Assembly (NCBI RefSeq): GCF_014596565.1
Contig: NZ_NOIN01000003.1
Coordinates: forward strand, 248,001 to 312,000
From: Pseudomonas sp. PSB18
GTDB taxonomy: Bacteria > Pseudomonadota > Gammaproteobacteria > Pseudomonadales > Pseudomonadaceae
Reading direction: 5' to 3'
DNA length: 64,000 nt
Each line of letters begins with the position of its first letter. Position 1 is the first letter of the stretch. Shown here in pieces: positions 19,414-28,303 of the stretch. The position numbers were made by a program, and so were the translations under genes. A model generated the notes under the pieces. That model was given only the letters and a program-made list of their open reading frames with translations. It was not told the DNA's origin and did not search any database.

Positions 19414-20205
19414 ATGATGCATAAACATTTGATGATGCCCGCCCTGCTCGCTGCCTGCGTAGCCCTGGCCGCTTGCTCCCACGACCCGAACGTGAACCTG
19501 GAACAGGCCCGCACCAACTACAACGGCCTGCAGGCCGACCCGGCAGCGACCAAGGTGGCCGCGCTGGAAACCAAGGACGCCGCCGATTTCCTGGCCAAGG
19601 CCGACAAGGCTTATCTGGATCGGGAAGACGAAGCCAAGGTCGACCAGTTGGCCTACCTGACCAATCAGCGCGTCGAAGTGGCCAAGCAGACCATTGCCCT
19701 GCGTAACGCCGAGATGGAGCTGAAAAACGCCGGCGACGAACGCGCCCGTGCCTTGCTCGACGCCCGCAACGCGCAGATCAAGCAACTTCAGGACAGCCTC
19801 AACGCCAAGCAGACCGAACGCGGTACCCTGGTGACCTTCGGTGACGTGCTGTTTGCCACCAACAAGTCCGACCTGCGTTCCAGCGGCCTGGTCAACGTGA
19901 ATAAACTGGCCCAGTTCCTCCAGGAAAACCCTGACCGCAAGGTGATCATCGAGGGCTACACCGACAGCACCGGTTCGGATTCCTACAATCAGTCGCTGTC
20001 CGAACGCCGCGCCAGCTCCGTGCGCACCGCGCTGGTGAAAATGGGCGTCGACCCGGCCCGCATCGTGACCCAGGGTTATGGCAAGGAATTCCCGGTGGCC
20101 GACAACAACAGCGTTTCGGGCCGCGCCATGAACCGTCGGGTTGAAGTCACCATCTCCAACGATAACCAGCCAGTGGCGCCACGTTCGAGCATGAGCGCCA
20201 ACTGA
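19414..20205 (+). CDS. OmpA-family outer-membrane lipoprotein, LptF-like
   Basis: A 263-residue lipoprotein with lipobox LAAC (Cys21) and a second DUF4398-like helical segment (about 25-130). The C-terminal OmpA peptidoglycan-binding domain runs from VTFGDVLFATNKSDL through IEGYTDSTGSDSYNQSLSERRA to MNRRVEVTI. The OmpA Asp/Arg pair that binds diaminopimelate appears to be present (TDSTG and NRRVE). By order and architecture it corresponds to P. aeruginosa PA3692 (lipotoxin F, LptF), an envelope stress-induced lipoprotein. That name is not asserted here because it clashes with the LPS transport gene lptF. Confidence 0.88.
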   Translation: MMHKHLMMPALLAACVALAACSHDPNVNLEQARTNYNGLQADPAATKVAALETKDAADFLAKADKAYLDREDEAKVDQLAYLTNQRVEVAKQTIALRNAEMELKNAGDERARALLDARNAQIKQLQDSLNAKQTERGTLVTFGDVLFATNKSDLRSSGLVNVNKLAQFLQENPDRKVIIEGYTDSTGSDSYNQSLSERRASSVRTALVKMGVDPARIVTQGYGKEFPVADNNSVSGRAMNRRVEVTISNDNQPVAPRSSMSAN

Positions 20206-20220
20206 TCGGTTGAGTGAAAT

Positions 20221-20258
20221 GAAAAAGCCCCGCCTGAACAACTCAGGCGGGGCTTTTT
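20221..20258. terminator. Intrinsic terminator after the OmpA-lipoprotein gene
   Basis: AAAAAGCCCCGCCTGA and TCAGGCGGGGCTTTTT flank a short loop. The stem is strong with a T-tract on the plus strand and an A-tract at its base, so it can work in both directions. It separates this operon from the convergent TM-protein gene. Confidence 0.93.
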
Positions 20259-20277
20259 ATCTGTCGAATATTTCCCC

Positions 20278-20305
20278 TGTGGGAGCGAGCCTGCTCGCTC
20301 CCACA
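20278..20305. repeat. Perfect palindromic REP
   Basis: TGTGGGAGCGAGC, CT, then the exact reverse complement of the first 13 bases. It is a two-arm REP collapsed to a 2-base loop. Confidence 0.9.
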
Positions 20306-20328
20306 GGGGATCACCGGCCCTCATGGCA

Positions 20329-20658
20329 TTACGGCTGGAGCTTCTGCGGCGTCTCCTGCCCCATGCAGCGCACCGCGCGTTTCTTTTCATTGACCAACAC
20401 GCCCGTCAGGCCTTTCTGTTCGGTGTCGAACAGCACCAGCACGCCATCGATGCACTGGGCTACCTGGGGCGCCGGCTCCAGGGACACCTTGTAGTCTTCG
20501 CCCGGCACGGTCTTGAGCATGGTGAACTCATTGAGCAACAGCGCATCCTCAGGCTTGGCGAAGTGCAGGTAGCCGTAGTACCACAGCACCGCGACGGTGC
20601 CGAGGATGCTGCAGATACCGGTGATGATCAGGGGGATGGCGTTGCGTTCTTCGCTCAT
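20329..20658 (-). CDS. Small single-pass membrane protein, unknown function
   Basis: A 109-residue protein with one transmembrane helix (about residues 9-29, PLIITGICSILGTVAVLWYYG) and a C-terminal soluble part with two cysteines (QCIDGVLV and RCMGQE). Topology is probably N-in with an exported C-terminus. Its ATG overlaps the stop of the upstream hydrolase gene by 4 bases (ATGA), so translational coupling is likely. I do not recognise a named family. Confidence 0.8.
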   Translation of the reverse strand: MSEERNAIPLIITGICSILGTVAVLWYYGYLHFAKPEDALLLNEFTMLKTVPGEDYKVSLEPAPQVAQCIDGVLVLFDTEQKGLTGVLVNEKKRAVRCMGQETPQKLQP

Positions 20659-21560
20659 TGCGGGCTCTCTGGAGATTCAACGGGAGATTTCGGGTAATTC
20701 GGGACTTCGCCCAGGCGGCGAAGCCCGTCGAAGTGTTGCGGGTCGTCGAGGTAGCGCAGCATCACCGTTCGCCAGACCGGGTCGGCGAACGTCTGCACGT
20801 GCCCGCCACGGGTCAGTTGCAGAACCCGCGGCGGCGGCGCAGCTTGATACAGGCGGATACCGTTGGAAAGAGGCACGATAGGATCGTCGAGGCTGTGATA
20901 GATCAGCTTCGGCACGCCATTCAATTGCGCGATGGAGCCGATGGCGCTGTCGCCGTCGGGCACCAGCCAGGACAACGGCACCTGGAAGGCCCAGGTCAGC
21001 CACGACGTGCTCAGGGCAAAACGTCCAACGTCGCGATAGCTGGCCGGTACGCCGTCGAGTACCAGGGCCTTGAGTTGCTGCTGGCGCTGCGGGTGATCGA
21101 CCAGGTAATGCACCGCCAGCGCGCCACCCAGGCTCTGGCCGAGCAGCACCAACGGCTTGCCCTGGACCTCCGGCGCCTGGTCGAGCAACTTGAATGCCGC
21201 GTCGATGTCCTGGTAGATCGCCGGCAGGCTCGCCTCGCCTTCGGACAAGCCATAACCGCGATAATCTACCATCAACACCTGATAGCCCTGCTCCGGTAGC
21301 CACCAGCTACCGCCCAGGTGCCAGGCGAGGTTACCGCCGTTACCGTGCAGGTGCAGCACCGTCCCCTTGACCTCGACACCCTGCTTGACCGGCAGCCACC
21401 AGCCATGGAGCTTCAAGCCATCGGCGGTGAGCAGGCTGACGTCACGGTATTCGAGCCGCGCCCGCTCCGGGGTGAAGGGCTGACCGCGCTCGGGGTAGAA
21501 CAACAGCGAACTGCAGCCACTCAGGGCCAGCAGCAGACAAAAGATGCCGAGGGTTCGCAT
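20655..21560 (-). CDS. Lipoprotein alpha/beta hydrolase
   Basis: A 301-residue serine hydrolase with a lipobox LSGC (Cys16), so membrane-anchored and outside the cytoplasm. The oxyanion region LHLHGNGGNLAWH precedes the nucleophile elbow GQSLGG (LVLLGQSLGGALAVHYL). A later Asp (HSLDDPIVPLSNG) and His (GGHVQTFADP) complete a plausible Ser-Asp-His triad. Substrate is unknown; such BEM46/YhfR-like enzymes act on esters or lipids. The start is the ATG at 21560 (MRTLGIFC); the open frame to 21716 is not used. It is the first gene of a pair with the small membrane protein. Confidence 0.88.
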   Translation of the reverse strand: MRTLGIFCLLLALSGCSSLLFYPERGQPFTPERARLEYRDVSLLTADGLKLHGWWLPVKQGVEVKGTVLHLHGNGGNLAWHLGGSWWLPEQGYQVLMVDYRGYGLSEGEASLPAIYQDIDAAFKLLDQAPEVQGKPLVLLGQSLGGALAVHYLVDHPQRQQQLKALVLDGVPASYRDVGRFALSTSWLTWAFQVPLSWLVPDGDSAIGSIAQLNGVPKLIYHSLDDPIVPLSNGIRLYQAAPPPRVLQLTRGGHVQTFADPVWRTVMLRYLDDPQHFDGLRRLGEVPNYPKSPVESPESPQ

Positions 21561-21601
21561 CCGGTGAACCTCGCATAAGTTTGAAGTTGAAACACAGTCC
21601 T

Positions 21602-21629
21602 TGTGGGAGCGAGCAGGCTCGCTCCCACA
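21602..21629. repeat. Perfect palindromic REP
   Basis: TGTGGGAGCGAGC, AG, then the reverse complement. It is the mirror-loop partner of the unit at 20278, lying 5' of the hydrolase gene and 3' of the DUF1704 gene. Confidence 0.9.
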
Positions 21630-21646
21630 ATTGGACAGTGAGATGT

Positions 21647-22924
21647 TTACAGGATATTGGAATAATCCGCTTCGATCCGGTCCAGGCTCAGATGGTTCAG
21701 GAAGTTTGAGAAACACATCCAGGCCGACAATGCGTTCATGTCGCGGAACTGGTCGGGCAGGTACTTGGGCGGCACCACCAGGCCTTCGTCCACCAACTGC
21801 CGCAGGGTACGCATGTCCTCGAGGGTGGTCTTGCCGCAGAACAGCAGCGGCACCTGCTCCAGCTTGCCTTTACGCACGGCCAACTGAATGTAGTTGTAAA
21901 CCATGATGAAGCCTTTGAGGTAGGACAAGTCTTTGGTGAATGGCAGGCCGTTCGGCACCGAGCCACGGAAAACCCGGCTGGCGTTGCCGTAGCTTTCGGC
22001 CATTTCAAAGCCCTGCTCGCGGAAGAACTCGAAGACCTGCAGGAAGTCGGCCCCTTCCTCCACCATATGGATGGCGCGGGTGCGGTTGGTCAGTTTGCGC
22101 AGGCGACTCGGGTAGGAGGCAAACGTGATGATCTCCATCAGGATCGCCAGGCCTTCCTGGGTCACGGTGGATGAGGGCGGGCCCTTGGACAGGAACGTGC
22201 AGATCGGCTGGTTCAAGCCGTTGAGGGTCGTGCCGACATGCACGAGGCCTTCATGGACCTCCAGGGCCCGCACGTCCCGCTCGTTGAACATCGCATCGGC
22301 GCGGATCTTGATGTAGTCGGCACCCGCCGCTGCGTCCGCGACGATCCCGTCGGACTCGAACACCCGAATGGTTTCCTCGGCTTCGCCAAAGACCCGGTTG
22401 AGACGGTGCTGCAGCAGGCCGACCGCTTCCTTGGCGTTGAGGACCTTGGGCTCGTCCTTCAAATCGCCACGGCCATCAATGTTGTTCAGGTAGTCGGACA
22501 GCATCAGGCCCAGGTCGGACAGGGTCGGGTCGCCGGCATGGAAAGCGTCGGAGGCGGCGCCGTAGAGTTCCTGGGAAATCAACCCGAAGTCCTCGGTGCC
22601 GCGCGCTTCGAGCATGCGCACCACCATGCGGTACTCCTTGCACATGCGGCGCATGATCTGACCGACCGGGTTGAACTGTCCGAGCTGACGGGTAATGTCG
22701 CGCTCGATGTTCTGGAACTCCAGCTTGACCTTGCTGGAATCGAAGGACAGCGGCCGGTTGAGGTAATAGTCACGGTCTACGGCAGGCGGTTCCTTGCCCT
22801 TGGCCTTGAGAAACCCCTTGCGGATGTTCTCGTCCCATTTCACCGCGTCGAGAATGCGAATCGGCGTTTGCGCCAGCACTATGCGATCGGACAAGGTGCG
22901 TATCGTCTGCTGGTAATCGTCCAC
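21647..22924 (-). CDS. DUF1704 (QEGLA-motif) putative metallopeptidase
   Basis: A 425-residue cytosolic protein of the DUF1704 family, often named flavohemoglobin expression-modulating QEGLA motif protein. It has HEGLVH at residues 224-229, an HExxxH motif, and TQEGLA at 255-260, whose Glu can supply a third ligand. The same pattern occurs in the eukaryotic KIAA0895/MATCAP tyrosine carboxypeptidases, so a zinc peptidase activity is a reasonable inference; the bacterial substrate is unknown. The start is GTG at 22924 with AGGAG 6 bases upstream. The open frame to 23023 lacks such support. It follows a lipoprotein gene on the same strand. Confidence 0.88.
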   Translation of the reverse strand: MDDYQQTIRTLSDRIVLAQTPIRILDAVKWDENIRKGFLKAKGKEPPAVDRDYYLNRPLSFDSSKVKLEFQNIERDITRQLGQFNPVGQIMRRMCKEYRMVVRMLEARGTEDFGLISQELYGAASDAFHAGDPTLSDLGLMLSDYLNNIDGRGDLKDEPKVLNAKEAVGLLQHRLNRVFGEAEETIRVFESDGIVADAAAGADYIKIRADAMFNERDVRALEVHEGLVHVGTTLNGLNQPICTFLSKGPPSSTVTQEGLAILMEIITFASYPSRLRKLTNRTRAIHMVEEGADFLQVFEFFREQGFEMAESYGNASRVFRGSVPNGLPFTKDLSYLKGFIMVYNYIQLAVRKGKLEQVPLLFCGKTTLEDMRTLRQLVDEGLVVPPKYLPDQFRDMNALSAWMCFSNFLNHLSLDRIEADYSNIL

Positions 22925-22976
22925 CCGGAACTCCTGTGAATAACGTCCGCTTGCTGCTGTTGTTGATGTTTCGAGT

Positions 22977-23528
22977 CTATTGGGCTTTGAGCCGCTGGTA
23001 ACGCACGGCTTCCGAGAACACATCGGAATTGGCCGGGTCGTCGAGATAACTGAAGACCCTGCTCATGTCGCTGTCCACCAGGACCCCATCGCCCTCCTCG
23101 CTCCGGTTCGGCTGGCCGCTGAGGAACTTCTGGCCGATGGCCTGGTTGATCTGTTCCATGTCCAGGTTGTAGACCACCAGTTCCTGCTTGTCGGTCAGCT
23201 CGAAACCGGCAATCACGAAATGCCCGCCATACCGGGCCGGCACTTTGGCCGACAGGTACCAGCGGCTGCCGTGACGGGAAACGGTCAGGGGAATGGCTTC
23301 CCGCTCCTGGGGCCTGGCCCTGAAGTAGCTGATGGCCTGGTAGCGGTGCTTGCCGACTTTCGTCAGCTCCAGGTTCAGCGGTTCGCCCCAGGCATTGGTG
23401 CTGGTCCAATAACCGAGCAGGCCCTTGGGCGCGGCCTCGGCGTCGGGCAGCGGCGCCTTGAAGGACACCAGGCAGCCGCTGAGCAGCAGCAACGACATGG
23501 CCATTACAACGGCACGCCAGGCTTTCAT
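22977..23528 (-). CDS. Lipoprotein of unknown function
   Basis: A 183-residue lipoprotein with lipobox LSGC (Cys19). The mature part is a mixed beta-rich domain (LLGYWTSTNAWGEPLNLELTKVGKHRYQAISYF) with no named family that I recognise, and no catalytic motif. It is 52 bases upstream of the DUF1704 gene and probably co-transcribed with it. A TetR gene lies 31 bases upstream on the same strand, so the three could form one unit. Confidence 0.82.
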   Translation of the reverse strand: MKAWRAVVMAMSLLLLSGCLVSFKAPLPDAEAAPKGLLGYWTSTNAWGEPLNLELTKVGKHRYQAISYFRARPQEREAIPLTVSRHGSRWYLSAKVPARYGGHFVIAGFELTDKQELVVYNLDMEQINQAIGQKFLSGQPNRSEEGDGVLVDSDMSRVFSYLDDPANSDVFSEAVRYQRLKAQ

Positions 23529-23559
23529 TGGAGCTCCCTATGGCACAAGGGCTGTGTGT

Positions 23560-24276
23560 TTAGACAGACGCCAATACCAGGTGCATGTAACGGGTCAAAA
23601 TACCGAGCATGTCTTCACCGGCGACCGGCTCGGCGCCATTGAGCAAGCCCTGATATTCCATCCGTCCGATAATCGCCGTCAACACTTTGGCATCCTGTTG
23701 TGGCTCACGAGAGCCCAATACCTGGAAAAACTGACAGGTGCCGTGCAACAGGATCTGCTGATGTGACCGCACCAGCTCCGCCAGACGCGGGTTGAGCAGC
23801 GCTTCCTGGCGGAAGGCCTGCTCGGCCATCAGGTAGTCACGACGACTGTCCAATTGATGCTGCACATAGTCGGCGGTCATCCGGGCGATGTCGTCCGCCA
23901 ACTGCGAACGGGATCCGGCGCTGCCGTCCCCATAAGCGACCATTTCCCGCAACAAGCCTTCGTTGTTGGCCCACAGCTTGGCCATGAACGCCGCGCTGCG
24001 TTCCACGTATTGGGCGAAGGTATCGGTGAGCAGGTCATCGATGTCCTTGAAGTAATAGGTGGTGGCCGACAATGGCACGCCCGCTTCGGCGGCCACCGCA
24101 CGGTGTCGCACGGCCCGCACGCCATCGCGCACCACAATGCGCATGGCCGCATCGAGAATCTCCTGGCGACGCTGCTCACTGCCCTGTCGGCTCGCCTTGC
24201 GGCCCTGGTACTGAACACTTTCAGCGACTGCGGTGGCGACGCCCGCCGCACCTTCTGGAGACATTGCACGATTCAC
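23560..24276 (-). CDS. TetR/AcrR-family transcriptional regulator
   Basis: A 238-residue regulator. A 30-residue non-conserved N-terminus is followed by the TetR DNA-binding domain (about 36-85, RRQEILDAAMRIVVRDGVRAVRHRAVAAEAGVPLSATTYYF), with the helix-turn-helix in AVAAEAGVPLSATTYYF. The ligand-binding half has no recognised signature. Target unknown; the downstream lipoprotein and DUF1704 genes are candidates by position. An alternative start at residue 5 (MSPEG) is possible. Confidence 0.85.
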   Translation of the reverse strand: MNRAMSPEGAAGVATAVAESVQYQGRKASRQGSEQRRQEILDAAMRIVVRDGVRAVRHRAVAAEAGVPLSATTYYFKDIDDLLTDTFAQYVERSAAFMAKLWANNEGLLREMVAYGDGSAGSRSQLADDIARMTADYVQHQLDSRRDYLMAEQAFRQEALLNPRLAELVRSHQQILLHGTCQFFQVLGSREPQQDAKVLTAIIGRMEYQGLLNGAEPVAGEDMLGILTRYMHLVLASV

Positions 24277-24338
24277 GACAGGTCTTTCCTCGCTATTTCA
24301 AAAGTAACCAATTGATACGTTTGTACCAGACAGGCAAT

Positions 24339-24366
24339 AAAAAACCGCCCTTCCAGGCGGTTTTTT
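24339..24366. terminator. Intrinsic terminator after lysS
   Basis: AAAAAACCGCC and GGCGGTTTTTT are perfect arms around CTTCCA, with T-tracts available on both strands. It lies 12 bases past the lysS stop. Confidence 0.93.
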
Positions 24367-24377
24367 AATTGAAACAC

Positions 24378-25880
24378 TTACGCTTGAGGCCGCATGTGCG
24401 GGAAGAGGATCACATCCCGGATCGACGGTGAGTTGGTCAACAACATCACCAGGCGATCGATGCCGATGCCTTCGCCGGCCGTGGGTGGCATGCCGTATTC
24501 GAGGGCGCGCACGAAATCGGCATCGTAGTGCATGGCTTCGTCATCGCCGGCGTCCTTGTCGGCCACCTGGGCCATGAAGCGCTCGGCCTGGTCCTCGGCG
24601 TCATTGAGCTCGGAGTAGGCGTTGGCGATTTCGCGGCCGCCGATGAACAACTCGAAGCGGTCGGTCACGTTCGGGTTTTCGTCGTTGCGGCGAGCCAGCG
24701 GCGACACTTCGAACGGGTATTGGGTAATGAAGTGCGGCTGTTCCAGCTTGTGCTCCACCAGCTCTTCGAAAATCATCACCTGCAACTTGCCCAGGCCTTC
24801 GAAGCCGAGCACTTTGGCACCGGCCTTCTTGGCGATGGCGCGGGCCTTGTCGATGTCGTTGAGGTCATCGGCGGTCAGTTCAGGGTTGTACTTGAGGATC
24901 GAGTCGAACACCGACAGGCGCACGAACGGCTCACCGAAGTGGAACACCTTGTCGCCATACGGCACGTCGGTAGTCCCGAGAACAAGCTGCGCCAACTCGC
25001 GGAACAGTTCCTCGGTCAGGTCCATGTTGTCTTCGTAGTCGGCGTAGGCCTGGTAGAACTCGAGCATGGTGAACTCGGGGTTGTGCCGGGTCGAAACACC
25101 TTCGTTACGGAAGTTGCGGTTGATCTCGAAGACTTTTTCAAACCCGCCGACCACCAGCCGCTTGAGGTACAGCTCAGGCGCGATGCGCAGGAACATTTCC
25201 ATGTCCAGGGCGTTGTGGTGGGTTTCGAACGGCTTGGCCGCCGCGCCGCCAGGGATGGTCTGCAGCATCGGCGTCTCGACTTCCAGGAAGTCGCGCTTCA
25301 TCAGGAAGCTGCGGATGTGGGCGATCACCTGGGAACGCACGCGGAACGTCTGGCGCACGTCTTCGTTGACGATCAGGTCGACGTAGCGCTGGCGGTAGCG
25401 CTGCTCGGTGTCAGTGAGGCCGTGATGCTTGTCCGGCAGCGGGCGCAGGGACTTGGTCAGCAGGCGTACGCTGGTCATTTCGACGTACAGGTCACCTTTG
25501 CCGGAACGGGCCAGGGTGCCTTCGGCGGCAATGATGTCGCCCAGGTCCCAGGTCTTGACGGCGGCCAGGGTTTCTTCCGGCAGGGTCTTGCGGTTGACGT
25601 AGACCTGGATACGACCGGTCATGTCCTGGATCACCAGGAACGAACCACGGTCGAGCATGATACGACCGGCCACTTTGACTGGAATCGCCGCCTCGGCCAG
25701 CTCTTCCTTGGTCTTGTCCGCGTACTTCTTCTGCAAGGCGTCGCAGTAGGCGTCGCGGCGGAAGTCGTTGGGGAAGGCCTGGCCCTTGTTGCGCTCGGCA
25801 GCAAGCTTTTCCTTGCGCAGGGCGATCAGGGAGTTTTCTTCCTGTTGCAGGGCTTGCGGGTCGAGTTCTAGGTCGCTCAT
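24378..25880 (-). CDS. lysS: Lysyl-tRNA synthetase, class II
   Basis: A 500-residue cytosolic enzyme charging tRNA-Lys. The N-terminal OB-fold anticodon-binding domain (about 55-150) includes GRIQVYVNR, followed by class II motif 2 ([26 protein letters not shown]) and motif 3 ([14 protein letters not shown] near the C-terminus). Length matches bacterial LysS. It is the gene downstream of prfB, the conserved prfB-lysS order, separated by 108 bases containing a GC-rich inverted repeat. Confidence 0.97.
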   Translation of the reverse strand: MSDLELDPQALQQEENSLIALRKEKLAAERNKGQAFPNDFRRDAYCDALQKKYADKTKEELAEAAIPVKVAGRIMLDRGSFLVIQDMTGRIQVYVNRKTLPEETLAAVKTWDLGDIIAAEGTLARSGKGDLYVEMTSVRLLTKSLRPLPDKHHGLTDTEQRYRQRYVDLIVNEDVRQTFRVRSQVIAHIRSFLMKRDFLEVETPMLQTIPGGAAAKPFETHHNALDMEMFLRIAPELYLKRLVVGGFEKVFEINRNFRNEGVSTRHNPEFTMLEFYQAYADYEDNMDLTEELFRELAQLVLGTTDVPYGDKVFHFGEPFVRLSVFDSILKYNPELTADDLNDIDKARAIAKKAGAKVLGFEGLGKLQVMIFEELVEHKLEQPHFITQYPFEVSPLARRNDENPNVTDRFELFIGGREIANAYSELNDAEDQAERFMAQVADKDAGDDEAMHYDADFVRALEYGMPPTAGEGIGIDRLVMLLTNSPSIRDVILFPHMRPQA

Positions 25881-25988
25881 GTCTTTAAGGATTCCATCAC
25901 AGGTTCGTTGCCCCCGGCCCCGGGGCCGGAGTTTGCCGGCGGGCCGCGCTTTCGCAAAAGCGTGCCCGCCCGCCGCATGGGTGTCGCG

Positions 25989-27084
25989 TTACAGCCCTTG
26001 TTTGAGGCTCGCTTCCAGGTATTCGTCGATGTCGCCGTCCAGCACCTTGTCGCAGTCGCTGCGTTCGATATTGGTACGCAGGTCCTTGATGCGGGAAGCG
26101 TCGAGCACGTACGAGCGGATCTGGTGACCCCAGCCGATGTCCGACTTGGTGTCCTCCAGCGCCTGGGACGCCGCGTTGCGCTTCTGCACTTCCTGCTCGT
26201 ACAGGCGCGCGCGGAGCATCTTCATCGCGGTGTCTTTGTTGGCGTGCTGGGAACGCTCGTTCTGGCAACTGACCACGGTGTTGGTCGGTACGTGGGTGAT
26301 CCGTACGGCCGAGTCGGTGGTGTTGACGTGCTGGCCACCGGCACCCGAAGAACGGTAGGTGTCGATGCGCAGGTCCGCCGGGTTGATCTCGATTTCGATG
26401 TTGTCATCGATTTCCGGCGATACGAACACTGCCGAGAACGAGGTGTGCCGACGGTTGCCGGAGTCGAACGGGCTCTTGCGCACCAGGCGGTGCACGCCGA
26501 TTTCGGTACGCAGCCAGCCAAAGGCGTATTCACCCTTGATGTGCACGGTAGCGCCCTTGATCCCGGCGACTTCACCGGCCGACAGTTCCATGATGGTCGC
26601 GTCGAAACCGCGTTTGTCGGCCCAGCGCAGGTACATGCGCAGCAGGATGTTGGCCCAGTCCTGGGCTTCGGTACCGCCGGAACCGGCCTGGATGTCCAGG
26701 TAGGCGTTATTCATGTCCATCTCGCCGCTGAACATGCGACGGAATTCCAGCTTGGCCAGGGCCTCGTCGAGGCGCGTCAGCTCGGCGACGACATCGCCGA
26801 CCGCGCCTTCGTCGTTTTCTTCGACAGCCATGTCCAGCAGGTCGCGGCAATCGGCCAGGCCGCTGGACAATTCATCCAGGGTCTCGACGATCTGCGCCAG
26901 CGCAGAACGCTCGCGGCCCAGTTCCTGGGCGTACGAAGGGTTGTTCCAGACACTCGGATCTTCAAGCTCGCGGTTGACCTCGGTCAGACGCTCATGCTTT
27001 TGATCGTAGTCAAAGATACCCCCGAATAGTTTCGGAGCGCTCGGACAGGTCCTTGATGGTGTTAAGGATCGGGTTGATTTCCAT
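25989..27084 (-). CDS. prfB: Peptide chain release factor 2, with programmed +1 frameshift
   Basis: RF2 reads UGA and UAA stops and triggers peptide release. Translation begins with [13 protein letters not shown] from the ATG at 27084. After 24 codons it meets an in-frame UGA (bases 27012-27010) in the context GGGGGTATCTTTGAC. A +1 slip on CTT continues as [10 protein letters not shown] for a total of 364 residues. Both functional motifs are present: the stop-codon-reading SPF tripeptide (RKSPFDSGN) and the catalytic GGQ ([10 protein letters not shown]). The open frame upstream of the frameshift in the second frame (to 27176) is not the start. Confidence 0.95.
27000..27022 (-). promoter_or_regulatory. 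prfB recoding site
   Basis: The minus strand reads GGGGGTATCTTTGAC, with an anti-Shine-Dalgarno-pairing G-run upstream of CTT TGA C. This is the classical autoregulatory +1 frameshift of prfB: low RF2 lets the ribosome slip, so RF2 controls its own level. Confidence 0.95.
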
Positions 27085-27397
27085 GGCGGGCAGCACTCGT
27101 TGGCGAACTTTTGAAAGCCGGCGAGTATAACGTAATCAAGCGCCGACGGCAGCCCGCCTGGCGGCTCTGGGGGCAATGAGGTTCACATTGGGATCAAAAA
27201 CCGCGCTCAACACCCAACCTTGTTGCGAGGGGTTTTGACGCCCCGTCGCACTGCCAGGCTGCGTAGGAGCTGTCGAGCGAAGCGAGGCTGCGATCTTTCC
27301 ACTGACACTTGAACCTCAAGTGAAAGATCAGAAGATCGTCCGAACGCGGCCCGAACCTTCGCCAGCGCCTACAAGGGCCGATGTTCCGCTACAACGC
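27085..27397. other. 313-base gene-free region between prfB and the DUF533 gene
   Basis: It holds the prfB promoter region (not resolved) and, at 27263-27373, a divergent repeat element described next. No supported ORF is seen. Confidence 0.6.
27263..27373. repeat. Diverged repeat pair, GTAGGAGCTGTCGAGCGAAGC type
   Basis: The left arm (27263-27300) carries GTAGGAGCTGTCGAGC and ends CTGCGATCTTTCC. The right part (27318-27373) starts with TGAAAGATC and ends CGCCTACA, opposed but only partly complementary. It belongs to a third Pseudomonas repeat family seen once here. Confidence 0.65.
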
Positions 27398-28117
27398 TCA
27401 CGCCGAAGCCTGTCGCACCTGATTCTCCAGTTCGACCTTCAACCCCGGCTCCAGCTTGAGCTGCCGCGCCAGTTCATCGAGGTAGGACTTTTCCATGAAA
27501 TTTTCTTCGTCCACCAGCATCACGCTGGCGATGTACATTTCCGCGGCCATTTCCGGCGTGCCGGCGGCGCGGGCGACGTCGGTGGGGTCCAAGGGCTTGT
27601 TGAGCTCGGCGTGCAGCCATTGCCGCAGTTCCTGGTCGCTGTCGAGCCTGGTGAATTCGCCTTCGATCAACTGCCGCTCACGCTCATCCACACGACCGTC
27701 GGCCTTGGCCGCCGCAACCAAAGCCTTGAGGATGGCCTGGCAGTGCTGCTCGACCTGTGCCGGAGGGATGCGGTCCAGGGTCTGGGGTTCCGTTTGCGGC
27801 GCGCGGCCCTGCTGGGCCTGCCAGTTGCCGTAGGCCTTGTAGGCGATCACGCCCAGCGCGGCGAGACCGCCGTAGAGCGCAACCTTGCCGCCGGTCTTGC
27901 GGACCCGCTTGTTACCCAGCAGCAACCCCATGGCACCTGCCGCCAATGCACCACCGCCGGCACCGGAAAGGAGGCCGCCAAGCCCGCCCGACCCGGCCTT
28001 GCCCCCCAGCAGGTCGCCAAGCCCACCGGCCGGCTTGTTCTGAGCGCCGCCCGCTTTGTTCTGCAACAGGTCCTGGCCGGACTTGAGTAACTGATCGAGT
28101 AGTCCACGGGTGTTCAT
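27398..28117 (-). CDS. TerB/DUF533 family (YebE-like) inner-membrane protein
   Basis: A 239-residue protein. The N-terminal half is Gly/Ala-rich (AGSGGLGGLLSGAGGGALAAGAMG) with a hydrophobic stretch at about 75-95 (VALYGGLAALGVIAYKAYG). The C-terminal half is a TerB-like all-helical domain (AKADGRVDERERQLIEGEF), with acidic residues like those that bind metal in TerB. E. coli YebE is the likely homologue and is envelope-stress regulated. Function is unknown. It is divergent from the LysR gene. Confidence 0.85.
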   Translation of the reverse strand: MNTRGLLDQLLKSGQDLLQNKAGGAQNKPAGGLGDLLGGKAGSGGLGGLLSGAGGGALAAGAMGLLLGNKRVRKTGGKVALYGGLAALGVIAYKAYGNWQAQQGRAPQTEPQTLDRIPPAQVEQHCQAILKALVAAAKADGRVDERERQLIEGEFTRLDSDQELRQWLHAELNKPLDPTDVARAAGTPEMAAEMYIASVMLVDEENFMEKSYLDELARQLKLEPGLKVELENQVRQASA

Positions 28118-28303
28118 TTCGCTGCCTCCACGTGTTCGGGTAACCGGATTCGCAAGGCCACCAGCCTAAATCGAAAGTGCCCGAAGTCGTCGACGAGATT
28201 GCTTCGAGATGTTGCCCGTCTCTTCGACCGCTGCCGCTGCCCTTCAGGAAAAACGATATACACTGCAGAACATCGATAAAAACAGCCCACCGGGTATTCA
28301 CCC

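Noticed and set aside
27398..28117. TerB family name suggesting tellurite resistance
   Set aside because: Only the YebE/DUF533 architecture is present and no other ter gene is nearby, so a tellurite phenotype is not claimed.
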